Below, in pieces: positions 14,733-27,716 of a stretch of DNA of 64,000 nt. A program made the translations under genes and the position numbers. Numbering within the stretch: the stretch's first letter is position 1; every line of letters starts with the position of its first letter. The notes under the pieces were generated by a model, which did not search any database, was not told where the DNA came from, and saw nothing but the letters and a program-made list of their open reading frames with translations. Source of the DNA: Telopea speciosissima (lineage: Eukaryota > Streptophyta > Magnoliopsida > Proteales > Proteaceae); assembly GCF_018873765.1 (NCBI RefSeq), contig NC_057919.1:68504984-68568983 (forward strand), written 5' to 3'.

Positions 14733-14901
14733 GGGAGAAAGTTCTCTGTCCAGGAGTGTGGCCTACGTCAGCACTCCCATGAGTCTATCTCTCTTCTCCT
14801 TATTTGACAAGACACCTCTACCCCCTTGTTTTAAGGAGGAGAGAGATAGACACATGGGAGTGCTGGCATAGGCCACACTCCCGGACAGAAAACTACTTCC
14901 C
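14733..14901. mobile_element. Foldback MITE in a TA microsatellite
   Basis: The left arm GGGAGAAAGTTCTCTGTCC pairs with the inverted right arm GGGAAGTAGTTTTCTGTCC. The inner arms, including GAGTGTGGCCTA and CACTCCCATG, also pair. It sits between (TA)n runs, so its target duplication cannot be told from the microsatellite. The ends resemble those of the 9-bp-duplicating family at 26225 and 27637. Confidence 0.75.
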
Positions 14902-15349
14902 TATATATATATATATGGAATTTTAGTCAAGTTCCATATGTTATGTGGAATTGATGATGTCTGTCTAAGAGCTTGACACTTGGAAGTTGCGACATCCAGC
15001 GGTGCCGAGCTTGAGAAGAAAGAAAAAGAATTGTCTTGCATCAAACTCGCACTGTTGGATGAAGCTTCTTTCACATGTCGAGCTCTCAGCCTTGCACTGT
15101 AGTGCACCGCAAGATGTCCGCACTGTAGAGGATTTTAATCTCCGATCTTTCATTCAACCTCATTTCGCCTTTATCAGCATTCCAGCACCAACCCGTTAGG
15201 GCTCTGTCTTGACTAATTTTCCAACTTTTTTTTCGTGTTTTTCCCCCCTTAAAATTCAGAGGGATGGCATTCAGGATATTGGGTGGAGCCCTGACCATTC
15301 CACCTGGTGATATCTAGGCTTTGTCTTGGGTTTTTATATGGTAGATTTA

Positions 15350-16316
15350 GGCTGTGTTTGGTATGCATTCCCATTCTTAGAATGCACAATCTCATGCTTA
15401 GAATGCACATTCTCATTCTCAAGATGGAGAATTCATTCCTCATATAGAATGGGAATGTTGTTTGGCACATATCTAAGTAAATTATATTCTTGATTTTCTA
15501 ATGCTGGTGAGACAGTGAGTGTATCACAGTAATGCATACCATTCGTAGGCACGAGGTGGTACATTCATATTAATGCATTTCATCAAACACCTTTCATACA
15601 AGCAACAAACAAACCAATTTCAGTTTAACTTTTCTGAAAATAACAACATGAACAACCGGCTGCGCTCTTGAATAGGGGCCTTAGACACAAACAGAAAAGA
15701 ATATCAATTGGTTGAGAAATATATTATTGGAATGGGTTTATAATTTTGGAACAGAGAAGGGCCTCTAGCTCGATGGATTTCATGGGCAAATCCTTCCCTT
15801 CTGTTGATGCACAACCAACGTATCAGTTCATGGCGACCTGATCTTCTATTTTGTCTCATTTATTTGAATTTTTATTTGCTATTCCCTCTCTTGAGCGGTA
15901 TTTGCAGTCCCAAATGTTTTTAACAGTTCTCCCTCAGATCTGAAATAATCGACTTGAAAATCTGGGATTTGATACTTTTGCTTAAATCGACTCAAAGGAT
16001 TAAATTTGGCCCTCTATGCTCGATTGTTTTGTTAGATTTCAAGCTTCAGATTTGATTCTACCTTTACCGCTAGATCCAAGTTCATGAATTTATTTGTAAA
16101 ATATCACTCCTTTTCTGGTCAAGCATGGGGTGGATTCAAGAGCTCAGGGGTAGAAACTAATGTCGTGTTGCGGCTGCTAGATCAAATCAAAGGAGTTTCT
16201 GACAAAACTCGAGTTGGAGAATGAGAACGTGGAATGGTAAAAAAAGCCCATTCCAGAATAAGCTGCATTCTTCACTGCGTTACAAGGATTTGAGAATGGA
16301 ATGTTTACCAAACACG
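15350..16316. mobile_element. DNA transposon with TGTTTGGTA ends
   Basis: The left end GCTGTGTTTGGTATGCATTC and the inverted right end CGTGTTTGGTAAACATTCC pair imperfectly; the interior has many GAATGCACATTCTCATTC-like words. About 970 bp, non-coding. A related element lies at 49879-50744. The superfamily is unclear because no target duplication was found. Confidence 0.5.
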
Positions 16317-17056
16317 ATTTTCAGTTTCCGTTTGAAAAATGTTTGCCATCAACCAATATCTTCTACTGGGTAAAGAGCGTGATTGAAGAACAATAGGTTT
16401 AGACCAGACCAATCTACCAAAATTTTGGTTCACCCTAGCCTTCTAGTTCAACCTGGTGGATTTTGTGTCTTAGAAAAAAAGTTTTTTCTATGGTCTTTCA
16501 GGTCTTGTTTTATAATGTTTGTTCACGATAGGTACAATTCAGTGTATAGAACCCAATACACATACTGGATGGGGGTGGTAAGTGCACAGGGAAAAATATC
16601 CCCGGCATTATCAGGGGTGGAATGGTCATTTCGTCACCCATGTTAGGGAAGCACATCAATTGTACCAGGCAAGGAACCGCAAGTGATAAAGATCCGTGGA
16701 CAGGGGCCATGTCTGAGCGGAAGGCTAGCGTTCTCTCTCATATTTTAAAGTAAAACAAACTCCACAAGGATCTAAGAAGAATTTTAGGTTTTTGGGGATT
16801 TTTTAGCTTCACTTTCAAGAGTGCAAAGACCAATATCTCCAGTGTATCTTGTTTTGTCTGTGCACAAGGCTAGCCTCTTGTTATTGTTAGAATTTGAGGG
16901 GTTTTTTGTGCATATCTTTCTCTTACACGCTAATAACGTTGCCATTCCAAGAAGCTGTTTTGAAACATTTCTTCAATTCGAGTATTCTGAGATTTGAAAC
17001 AAAAAATCACTTTAAAAGAAAGTTACCAAAGGGACCAGTTCCCTGAGAACCATCCA
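16317..17056. other. Intergenic, nothing recognised
   Basis: AT-rich with scattered short frames. No domain, RNA gene or clear repeat is visible. Confidence 0.4.
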
Positions 17057-17440
17057 ACGGTTGACATTAAAAAAATTTAAGATAATTTGAAAACCACCTT
17101 AATCCCCAAAACAAACCCACCCAATCGGTTCAAACACATTAAACAACACCAATTTCACTCAAACTCATATTCATCTGGCTAGGGTTTCAAATCGTTCAAG
17201 AGAATGAAAATTCCCAAGATCTCAGCAAAACCTCTGCTCCATTCTTCTCTTCCATGACGCAAATGAGAAATTTTGAGAATTTTTGTTTTCCTAAACGATT
17301 TGAAACCCTAACCAATTGAGTGTGAGTTTAAGTGAAATGAATTTGATTTGATGTGTTTGAATCGGTTAGGTTTAAGATGGTTCAAACAAATCTCATGTGG
17401 TTTTCAAATTATTTTGGATTTTTCAATATCAACCGAATAC
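17057..17440. repeat. Long foldback repeat
   Basis: Two arms of about 150 bp in inverted orientation around a spacer of about 80 bp. The left arm carries CGGTTGACATT, AATTTGAAAACCACCTTA, CGGTTCAAACACAT and CTAGGGTTTCAAATCGTT. The inverted right arm carries CGGTTGATATTG, AATTTGAAAACCACATGA and GGTTAGGGTTTCAAATCGTT. This is probably a MITE. Transcripts through it would form a long hairpin. Confidence 0.65.
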
Positions 17441-18630
17441 TCATCAAGAACCTAATTTTTTGGAATAATGTAATCAGCTTAAATACACCTGACTCTCTTG
17501 CCTCCAATCCTTCTCATGCGAGTGAAGATCATTTTGTTTGAAGCTACTTGATCTATAAGAAAATCTCTCAGATAGATCTTGCCTTAGATAGCAAATACAA
17601 CACCTGAACAGGTTAATTTATTTAAAAAGTAACATTAATTTATCCAGAGACCAGTTTAACAGCTTAAAATCCCGCTCCCACATCCAAAGATACATTAGAA
17701 GGTGAAAACGTAGTAAGAAAAACAAATGGAGTTTCTATCCTTGAAAGATGAAGGATAAATCAGATAAACTGAGGTTATACTTCAGTTAAATTTCATAGTT
17801 AGTTTTAAAAATGTCATCAAAAAGACACTAAGAAAGATCGAAAAGAATTTAAAAAATTGAAGAGAGTTCCCTCAGGAGATCAAAAGAATAAGGTTTCATC
17901 AATATACCTCAGAATTAGCATGGTAAAAGATAATCATCACTGGGAACAATACCCCTAAATCAAACGAAAATCTAAACCCAAAAAGCTTTAAAAAAAACAA
18001 AAAACAAAAAAAACAAAAAGTAAAAAACGAATACAAATTAACTTATGCTCAGACGAACGTTATAGAATCTTTTCCCCGACCTTCGGAAACCGAAGGTCTC
18101 ATAATGAGCTGGGATTAACATTTATCATCACCGCATCATCTTTGAAAAATCGAAGAAAAAAATAGGAAAAGAAAATTTCTCATCGAAAACACAGAGATGA
18201 GAGAAACACTATATCATAAAACTACGAACCTTTTAAGATCTTCTGAAATTTCTCATAGAAAAAACCACAGATGAAAGAAAAACGAATCCGTAAGATCTTC
18301 TGAAAGGAAATAAGGGATTATGCATTGGGCATTCAATCCTGAGTGCCGTGACTGTTGAAAGTCTCCAATGGCGAGGAGAAAAGGAAGCTTGCTGCGGGTT
18401 TAAAAAGGTGAAGGATAATAGGGTTAGGGTTTATTTGGGGTTAGCAATGGTTTTCACTTTCATCCTTAACCCTAATCTTCTGCGAAATTACGAACATAAC
18501 CTATAAACAGAGGTTGTAGTTGTGTGACTTGTGATCTCTGAATTTTACGAAAAAAACAGGGCTGCAGCTTGAAGGCCCATACAGAAACCCAAAAAGTGTA
18601 GAAAAGTAACTGGACCAAGGTCTGAGTGAG
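17441..18630. other. AT-rich intergenic region
   Basis: No gene recognised. A-rich stretches occur at 17990-18030. Confidence 0.4.
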
Positions 18631-18900
18631 TAGGGATGTAGACGGATTGGATTTGGCTCGGCTAGTGCTCTATCGGCATTCGCATTCGATTAGGTTTCGG
18701 ACGGATTTGGATAGTACTAAATGGATGCGGACACGGATATGGATCGGATATTTTATCTGTTTACATGTAAATATGGCTTTTCGGATAGCTATAGCCTATC
18801 TGTATCCGTATCCGTTTAGCTTTCAGACGGATTCGGATAGTGCTAAACGGATACGGACACGAATACGGAAACGGATTTTGGCTATTCATTTACATCCCTA
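18631..18900. mobile_element. hAT-type MITE, TAGGG family with CGGATA array
   Basis: Ends are TAGGGATGTAGACGG and, inverted, TAGGGATGTAAATG. An exact 8 bp duplication TGAGTGAG flanks it (18623-18630 and 18901-18908). The 270 bp interior repeats ATTCGGATAGTGCTAAA and GGATACGGACACG-type words around a central palindromic GGATAGCTATAGCC. A second copy is at 56736-56999. Confidence 0.85.
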
Positions 18901-18915
18901 TGAGTGAGTATTACC

Positions 18916-19188
18916 TAGGGCTGCAACAGGGCAGGTTGTGCCGGACTTTATAGAACCCTAACCCAATCTTAAGTCTCCTTAGCTGGGCCCAAGCCCGACC
19001 CAACCTTGACTTAGGGCCTTAATAATCCAACCCTGAACCACCCTCTGGGTCGGGCCGGGTTGACCCTGCTTGGTCCTGGACTAGGGAGAAATTTGTTATG
19101 TATAATAACACTATAATAAAATGTATTATATCATTTGTTATCTTCATATATAATATATTATATAACAAAATGTAGGTAACGTTTAAAG

Positions 19189-19219
<31 letters not shown>

Positions 19220-19457
19220 GTATAACTTAAAACAGGATCAGGCCGACTCATGTTAATTGGACTATAAATAGACCAATATGGCTAATCGTGTTATAAATGA
19301 GCTAACTGGAATAGTCAAATAACGACACCTGTTGGCCTACAACCAAACACCGAGAATGACAAGTCCATAATCGGGTTAAGTCTGGCACCAAGCTATTTAT
19401 TAATTGATCAGTTTGATGTGATGCTTTAACCAGGCAGGCCAACATTTGACACACCTA
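18916..19457. repeat. TAGGG-type GC-rich degenerate repeat
   Basis: Starts TAGGGCTGCAAC and ends TTTGACACACCTA, like the 5404-5825 element, with CCCGACCCAACC and GGTCGGGCCGGG words and a (TA)n run at about 19195-19220. No target duplication found, so only family resemblance is claimed. Confidence 0.45.
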
Positions 19458-19535
19458 CTGTGTGGTGTAATATTATCTACCCTTGAGTTGGGATTCATGG
19501 AGAATAATGGATATTACGGGTCTATAAACAGTCTC

Positions 19536-19624
19536 TGTGAAAACGGGGGTAAGGCTACGTACATTATGACTCTCCCCAAACCCCGCAGTGGCGGGAGCCT
19601 CGTGTATTGGGTACGCCCTTTAGG
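19536..19624 (+). mobile_element. Au-like SINE, 3' part only
   Basis: GGGGGTAAGGCTACGTACAT, then CCCCGCAGTGGCGGGAGCC and GTATTGGGTACGCCC match the Au SINE 3' body. The tRNA-like 5' half is missing. Confidence 0.75.
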
Positions 19625-19990
19625 ATTCTAATAGCAATGTGTCATGAAGGATCTTGAAACCCTTCAGTCTTTGTTTCTCTTTAATTGTTTTTGGTCAAAT
19701 TCCAATCTCAATTTCGGATACTCCGGATAGTTGAATTTGGGTTCCAATGGCTAATGGAATCTTCTCTGGTTAAAACAAGTCTTATCCTTTTGAGGTCTCC
19801 CAACATCAACCCCTTGCTTCTACCTCTAATTTTTAGTTAATAAATACACGTATTTATACATGTATTCGAACATTGAAATCAAAAAAACTTTTGTTGCCGC
19901 ATATTTTCGTATTTTTACTGAACAACGTGTTTTTTAAACGTTCGAGTATTAAATGCATATAATTAGCGTATTATACGGTTTAAATACTTT

Positions 19991-20083
19991 TTAACCTAAT
20001 GCAAAAAAAAAAAAAAAAAAAAAAAAAACACAAACAAAAATATCGGGGTTCATTTCACTTTCCCATTTGCCATTCTCTGTGAA
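19991..20083. repeat. Poly(A) run and flank
   Basis: A 25 bp A-run at about 20004-20028 precedes the leader-like sequence of the CDC5 fragment. It is a possible insertion scar; nothing more can be said. Confidence 0.4.
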
Positions 20084-20446
20084 GTTCGAACGAACCATCA
20101 AACCCTAGCAGCTGCCCCCAAATCTGCAATCATCTTCACCATCTCCGTTCAACAGTCACCGGCGATCATCAAATCCTCGACGGCGACGGCGACGGTGATA
20201 GCGATAGCGACTGCGACGGCTTCTCTTCTCAATCTTGAAGGCTTCACAGTTCTCTTCTCTTCTCAATCTTCAAAAACAAGAGAGATACACAGCAGGTTTG
20301 TATTTTTTCCTTGTTTGATCTCACGATTCCTATGACCCATCTTGCAAATAAAGCTGTTCTTCCTAATTTCGTTTATTTTTTTCTGTTCTCTGTGAATCGA
20401 TTTAACCTTCAAAAACAAGAGAGGGATCGTAGGTCCTATAATGTAG

Positions 20447-20858
<412 letters not shown>

Positions 20859-21204
20859 ACGTTTATTCTGATTTTCTTTTTGTCTTAGTATGTTTTTTTT
20901 TTTAAAAGTATTATTGCCGTCTAGGTCGTATTAAACACGTATTAAATATGTATCATATTATTATCGTATGTATTTTATTAAACTGAATTTTTGAAAAATA
21001 TTATTGCCATCTAATCCGTTTAATTGCCGTACGTATCCGTTCCCGTTCAATTGCCGTTCCTGAGCTTACTAACTAAGCCTCTAATAGCCCCTTTTGGAAA
21101 TGGCTTTGAAGTATCAAATTGCTCTCAAAATAAAGTTATTTTTTATAAAGATGTTGCACTGATTTTCGGGCTGTTAAACAACTCCTCCGGAAAAGGAATT
21201 TAGC

Positions 21205-21510
21205 TTTTTACCCTAATTCACTTTCTGTCTAGGACAAGAGGAATCTATTTTACATGCTTCGGTTTTGTGTCCTTTGTTACCCATTGTTGGACACGCTTCC
21301 CCTATGTTTGCTTGTCAGCTCTTCGAAACTGAGTGTCATGCTATCCTCCCTCCACCTAGGCCTGGCGTATGTGGACTCTTCTAGTCGGATTGCTTCTCCT
21401 CCTCTCCCTCCAGGAGCTACATTAGGCATTACTAATGGTGCATGGAATGCTGCCACTCGTAGAGGTGCCCGAACCATTATTTACGGAACACGAATGGATC
21501 TTTCTTAACG
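21205..21510 (+). mobile_element. LINE tail fragment (zf-RVT and RNase H-like)
   Basis: In one frame QEESILHASVLCPLLP resembles the zinc-binding zf-RVT region of plant L1 LINEs. A later frame gives PPLPPGATLGITNGAWNAATRRGA, the start of the RVT_3 RNase H-like domain (usual form DGAWNxAT). Frames shift between the pieces, so it is a dead fragment. Confidence 0.55.
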
Positions 21511-22725
21511 TCAAAATGTGGAGCTGGTCTTAGTACGAGATGTTATCTTCTTTTTGGCTCTGAGTTTGTCAATCTCCTCCATTGTCATCATCTCGGATTG
21601 TGTTCTGGTTATTCATGCCTTAAACGACATTATGATTTCCCTTAATTGGGTACCATCGTCATTGTAGCTATATAGTTCGAATATTGTCTTGGTCTTTTAG
21701 TTTGTTTTGTTGTTTAGGCCCATTCTTTGGCCTCCTGTGCTTCTAGATCTTGTACCTCTTGGGTTTGGCTTTTTAAAACCCTCTTTCTCTGTAAATCTTC
21801 CCAACAGTCGGAGCTTTTCTTATGCTGATTTTTGGTAATAAATTCGTAGTTTCTGTCAAATAATATATTGTTGGAAATTTTCAAATTAATAATGTAAAGT
21901 CCCACATCGGTTATGAAGAAAGAATTCTTATGGCTTATATGTGCTAGTGGTCATTTATCAGATGTTATATTTAGAAGAGATTCTAAGGTGCACTTACGAG
22001 GACGGTGACCATCCAAACGCATACGTGTACGCGTGCGTGAGGCGCAATGTGGCATTTTGAAGGTGCACTTTGCACTTTGCACGTACGAGCCCAATGGTTG
22101 TGACCCATCCGAACAACCATGTGAGCCCATAAACAGCCCACGAAATCAGTCATTTGTGTATAACATTCTCTCATAGATTTGCTGTAACCCAATGCAGTAA
22201 TTAGGGTGCAAATACTGTCTTAAAGATAGAATGTGTTCGTTCAACTCAGGCAGTCTCACCGTCCTCTCCTTTTTCTAACATATAATAATAATAGTAATAT
22301 TTTTTTGGAGCTTGACTTTGTCACGAAAACTTGAATAGGAAATGTAATTCTCACCTAGATCTAGATGAGAAAAAAAATTTCCCAACTCTTTTTTCCAAAT
22401 TAGGACCATAGGAGAAACAAGAGGGAGAACACTACACATGTTAGAACCCAAAGTTGGGAAGGGCCACTAATGGTGGTATAAGTGGGCTGGGCTTGTATTG
22501 GATGGACAAAGGCCTAGTCTTTGATATGATTATGCTTGGGCTGGCAATACAAGGACTTCGGAGAATGGATCTCTCAAAGGTGTTTAACTTTTAAGCAGCA
22601 AAATTGCAGCTAGAGCCCTCCACGCATTTTAGCTACAAGCTTGCAGGAGTAGAGCAATTCAACCACACACCCCAACTGGAAAAAATAAATTACTCATAAT
22701 TGAAAAAAAAAAAAAAAAAAAAAAA

Positions 22726-22861
22726 GGGGTGCTGTTCTTTGTGCCGTAGCGCAAGCTGCGCCCAGGCGCATGGGGGTGGGCGCAATGACCACCCTACCCC
22801 CTTGAGTGGCTGGCCCATGTGCCTGGGCGCAACCTACGTTGCGGCACAGAGAAATATCTCC
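22726..22861. mobile_element. GGG-TTCTCTGTGCCG foldback MITE
   Basis: The left arm TGTTCTTTGTGCCGTAGCGC pairs with the inverted right arm GTGCCGCAACGTAGG. Inner arms carry GCGCCCAGGCGCATG and CATGTGCCTGGGCGC. 136 bp, next to a 22 bp A-run. Member of the family at 24684, 26225 and 27637. Confidence 0.75.
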
Positions 22862-23526
22862 AAACCGTCGGGTATCATATGCGCCCTTACAAAGATTGGG
22901 CAAGGGTTCTTTGAGCCGCCAAGACATCGTACACCCTCTCACAGAGAATAATTAAATCATTTTTAAAGAATATAAAAATAAATAAAACCTTCTTTGTAAG
23001 GGAAATAGGAAACTCAAATGGTCCTAAAGATATACTTTCCATCAATTTATAGGGTGCAACTTCTTGTCACCAAAGTGATGAATTATAAGAAGTTGTAACA
23101 TTTCCTCCACAGGGCTGGAATATTCACCACACTATCTTAGGTTCACAAACCCCTACAGGTTTTAGCATGTTGCCTAAAATACCCTCTTGATACGTGCATC
23201 TGAACCTGCCATAGTAAATGGATTCTCATTTAGGTTGAAGGAAATTATGTTCGTTTTTTTAATTGCCCCTTATCTTATTTCTAAAAGTTATTTAATACAA
23301 GGGTAAAAAAGGGTTTTCAAAATATTAAAAGTTATTTAACTCAGTGTTTAATGCAATATTTATGTGAAAAAATAGGATTTACCCTCATTGGAAGACACAA
23401 AAAAAAAGAGAGGAAAAATGTGTTATCTTAAAATGGCAAAAAATTAAGGTTACAACTTCTTAGATCACCACTTTCGTTACAATAAAATAATTCCAAACTT
23501 ATATTATTTTTTCTTTCTTCTTAAAA

Positions 23527-23700
23527 AATGAATGGGCAGGAGATCGTTGCCTGCTCGTGTGGCCCATGCACCAACATTGAGGCCAATAAGAGCGGGCACA
23601 TGGGCATCAACATAGATAAGATCTTTGATTTCATGGGAGCGGGGCGTTAATTTTTGTGTGCTCATGTGTTTGGGCCTAGAAGCCACATGACTAAGTAACT
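23527..23700. repeat. GATCGTTGCCTG repeat
   Basis: GGAGATCGTTGCCTGCTCGTG and the far-end GCCACATGACTAAGTAACTCTC recur near 56140-56300, 56405-56580 and 57955-58075. Arms are weakly inverted. Probably an old MITE family. Confidence 0.45.
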
Positions 23701-24110
23701 CTCTTTTTTTTTTTTTTTTTTTTTTGATGATAAAAGAAGGTTCATTAAACTAATGAGTAACCATAGTATGTACATCATCCTGATTATACGAATAGAGTTG
23801 GTGGTGCTCTATGGCATTCCAAGCAAAGCGGGTTAGCCAACCTACGATATAGCTATCATTGTTTTTCGAGATATACAATCCATCCAGAAAAGCAACGTCC
23901 ATCAATCTCCCACGGCCATGGACATGTAGATGGCTGTGGAATATGGTGAATGAGGTCCTTTGTTGAAACTCGAACCTCATGGACCTTAATGCCCAAAGAA
24001 GTAGCACAACCAAGACCAAAAATAAATATATAAATAAAGGGTGAGGGTTTCCCACGGTACAAGCATGAGAAGGAATCTGCACACCACACCAATTAGTATT
24101 CACAAAAAAG
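23701..24110 (-). mobile_element. Possible L1 LINE 3' end
   Basis: On the minus strand a 117-residue frame (24103-23750) runs into ATGAACCTTCTTTTATCATC and an A-run, the typical L1 3' end shape. The frame resembles an eroded RNase H-like tail only loosely. Low certainty. Confidence 0.35.
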
Positions 24111-24683
24111 TATCATTCATGTGAGGCTGACATTTTCAAAATAGATGAAATAAATCTACTTGTTTTTGTAATTGTTGTTTTAATCTAATAGATATAGGAA
24201 ATTGTCCCAATAAAAATAAATACGCTATCTAGTCGCATGCGAGTTCAAAAAGACCGGCACACCATTAGATATTTTTACATTTTCATGGGGCGCAATTGTC
24301 ATTTTGCGTGACTCTGTGTCTAGGCACAAGGGCCGTGTGTTGCACGCAACCAGGTAGCATTTTTTTTCCTAAAAACAATATACTTGTGTGGGATCCTCAC
24401 TTTTTGAGAGAGGGCATATGAAAGAATTTGTATACAAAAAATGTGCCAATCTTTTGCCTTATTTATTGGAGAGAAGGGATTGGATGCCCTAGTGGCTCAG
24501 TAAACCCAAAAAAGAAATATATTCCGAGCCATTAAGATAGGTTACGCTAGCGTCCTCTTTATATCTCTCTTCTCCATGTGAAAGGCTTTCTTACCTATTT
24601 TAGTGCACTCCAATTATATGCTCTTCTAAGCTGCTTGCTCGGACAACAACCATCTCCCTCCCCCCCCCTAAAGTACTAAAAAA

Positions 24684-24826
24684 GGGGGCATTGTTCTCTA
24701 TACTGTAACACATCCTGCACCCAAGCACATGGGGGTGAATAGAATGACCACCCTGCCCCCTGCACAGGCTGCCCATGTGTATGTGTATAAGTGCAGATTG
24801 CACTACGGCATAGAAAACATTCTCCC
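24684..24826. mobile_element. GGG-TTCTCTGTGCCG family MITE
   Basis: Begins GGGGCATTGTTCTCTATACTG and ends GGCATAGAAAACATTCTCCC, with CAAGCACATGGGGGTG and TGCCCATGTG inner arms. A-runs at both sides hide any target duplication. Confidence 0.7.
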
Positions 24827-25439
24827 AAAAAAAAAAAAAATACATTAAGAGCCATGAGGCTGACCTCAAAATGTCTCAAAAATAGATATTTTTTTATAGT
24901 GTATGGATTTGGGGGTAGTTTTTGTGTTGATATGTGACTTTGAGTTTTTCGACAAACACAATAGGCAAGTAAAACAACCGAAAAAGCAAAAGCAGCCAAT
25001 TGGGATTTGGAAATATGGAATGTTTTAGTAGGTGCGATGGCAAAGAGAATGGCCTTTTGCTTTCCAAATGTTGACATCCCCTCCAGGTGTCACATCCACG
25101 GTTCCCATTAGCGCGCACACACACCATCTTCTTTTACCTTCAATTCCTTCTCTTTGTACCCTTCATTTTCTGGCGCGACGTCCTGTGGGGTTAGCAACTC
25201 TATTAACACTCTTTATTGGTTCTAGTTTTCTTCTTTTATTATACAAAATAGAAGAGGCTGGAGAGAGAGTGATATTTGTTGGACCGCAGCCACGTTACTA
25301 CATGCTAACTAACACTACACTTTTTCCCCTCCCTATTTGTCGTAAACCTCCCTATCAGTGCGCATCGGTATCAATATCATGTCGATGGGTGACATTAGTT
25401 GATAGAGGCCTCTTTTGTTGCAAAGTCTCATGAAGATAC

Positions 25440-25771
25440 TGTTGATGGATTGCGAGGTTATTTTTGGGAATTACAATGGGCGTCTTTGAAAGGCATTCTC
25501 TGAGTCTTAGGTCTTATCTTTTGTAATCCAAAATGAAACACTAGTGCAAGCTCGTGAATTAGGAATCACAATTCTTCTTGTTGAATCAGACAATAAGGAG
25601 ATTATTAGTTTTATTGAAGATCGAAACCGTGTTGTACCATTTGATGTTACAGTTGTCGTTGAAGATGTTTGTGAGTTATGCTCAGCTTTTGTATCTGTTT
25701 CTTTTCTTTTTGTTCCAAGGACTATGAATGTAATTGCAGATGTCCTAGCAAGGAAGGCTCTCGTGGCTTGA
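25440..25771 (+). mobile_element. LINE RNase H-like (RVT_3) fragment
   Basis: The frame at 25544-25771 gives ARELGITILLVESDNKEIIS, then VVEDVCELC and LFVPRTMNVIADVLARKAL. The ESDNKEI and VADxLARKAL blocks are hallmark ends of the plant RVT_3 domain. Upstream residues (GNYNG) are in another frame. A remnant of an L1 ORF2 C-terminus. Confidence 0.7.
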
Positions 25772-26224
25772 TGATCTTTGTTTATTTGAAGATACTGGTT
25801 GTACACATGATTCTCATCAGTAAATCTTCTTCGTACAAAAAATAAATAAAAATATAAGATTCTTACAAAAAAAACCCATATACCATTCTTTATCTTTGTT
25901 GTGTCACGTAATTTAGTCCACATATTGCATATGCCTAGATCATAAAATGTCCATATAAATGACGGATAACCTTCATATGACATGACGTTTTTCTAAAACC
26001 GTGCGGTGAACCTTAGCCATAACGGATACTTTCATGATATGTTGGACTTACCGTGGTCTGTGGCACTTTAGACCATTTTACCCTCTCTTGTATCGATACG
26101 ATAGCAATTGGTTCTGTGAGAACATATATGCCCCTCTATTAGGGGAGAGATAGACTCAAAAAACGCCAGCGTTGGCTATACTTCTTGACAAAAAATTATT
26201 TCCTAATTTTTATATTTCATTTTT

Positions 26225-26687
26225 GGGAGAATGTTCTCTGCGCCGCAGTGTAGGCTGCGCCTAGGCCCATCTCAGGGGGGGCAGGATGGTCATTGCGTCC
26301 TCCATGGTTTTAGTGCACGATATCGGAACGGGTATCAGTAACACTCAAAATCGATATAATACCGATACAGTATCAGCCTAGATCGATTTGTATCAGATAA
26401 AATTACCCTTGAAATTCCTTAAAAAATGAGTTTTCTGATCATTTTACCCACCCCCATGTACCTGGGACAATTATCGTCTATGGTTCCCTGATCGATGCGG
26501 TTTCCTAGTTCCTCTCACAAGAGGGGGGTGGGACCACTCGGGGCACCTGACCGAATAGTGTGCCCAAGTGGGATCCACCCTCTTCTTGTGAGAGAAACTA
26601 GAAAACCGCATTGATTAAGGAATCGTAAACGAAAAAAATTTCATGTGCCTGGGAATAGCCTGCGTTGCGGCATAGGAAACAGCCCCC
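26225..26687. mobile_element. Mutator-type MITE with inserted repeats
   Basis: Begins GGGAGAATGTTCTCTGCGCC and ends TGCGGCATAGGAAACAGCCCCC, flanked by an exact 9 bp duplication TTCATTTTT (26216-26224 and 26688-26696). The interior holds at least two foreign pieces. One is a truncated CATGGTTTTAGTGCAC element (about 26304-26450, cf. 53288). The other is a foldback (about 26478-26630) with arms GATGCGGTTTCCTAGTTCCT and its near-inverse. A 9 bp duplication fits Mutator-like elements. Confidence 0.8.
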
Positions 26688-26696
26688 TTCATTTTT

Positions 26697-27627
26697 TCTT
26701 CTCGTGAAAGAATTCTTTTTCGTAAGCGTAGGCTATGCCATGTCATTTGCTCAGAGGCTTTTCCTATAGTGAGGATTCTTTCTAGATGAGATGAAGAAAG
26801 CAAATTAGAAGCTAGTAAAGTTGGAAAGAGGTCCAAAAGCAACACAAAAATCCAAAATCATCATTAAGGAAAGATTCACCAAATTTCATTATTCCTTTCG
26901 CCTAGTTTCTTTCCATCACCTTCTGCTGTGTATCACTTCACCACTCAATTTTGAATTGACATTAATGACCTCTATCCCTTCGTTGCTTTGCCCTCACTCC
27001 TTTGTCTTCGATTCTTTATTGAGAACCCAAAAAAGACGAATCCAATATTATCTCGATCTCTCTTTTTGGTCCCCATCGCCTTCAATTCCCACCATAAAAA
27101 GACTATAGGATCAATCCGCACGGCACACCCTTCAAAAGCGGAAATTCTGAATCAATTATTAAATGTTTCTAATTTTTTGAATTAAAATCAATTAGTAATT
27201 GATTTATTTAAATCAGTTTTTATAAATTTTTGGCATTAAAAGGGTGAAAATCCATCAAATTTGATAGAAACTAAACGTTTGAGAAAAGCTGAGAGATAAA
27301 GACAGAGAGAACAATATCAAAATAGAGACTAGAGAGGGTCAAAACTCTACGTCTCTCTATTAATCATTCCATCTCGCTCTATCCTTGTCATGAAGTGAGT
27401 TTCATGATAAGAAATATTATAATACCTATTCGATTTCTTAGTTTCGATGATTTCTTGATTAAAATCCTAACCAAACTAATTATTAGACTAAAAAGTCTAA
27501 TCCAAAACCAAAACCAAATGATAGCTCAGCTTCAATTTAGAATTGAAACCATTAGTGTAGGGGGAGGGTTTCCACCAATACGGGGAAAATCTCTGAAGCC
27601 ACACCAATGGCAATGTAGAAAATGTTA
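26697..27627. other. Intergenic, no gene recognised
   Basis: AT-rich. Short frames at 26821-27185 show no known domain. Confidence 0.4.
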
Positions 27628-27716
27628 TTAATATAAGGGCTCATGTTCTCTGTGCCGTAGCACAGGCTATGTCGAGACATATAGGCCTGCCACTCAAAGG
27701 GTAGGATGGTCATTAC

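Noticed and set aside
22700-22951. Small proteins starting with a Lys run
   Set aside because: Produced by the A-run next to a MITE; no coding signal.
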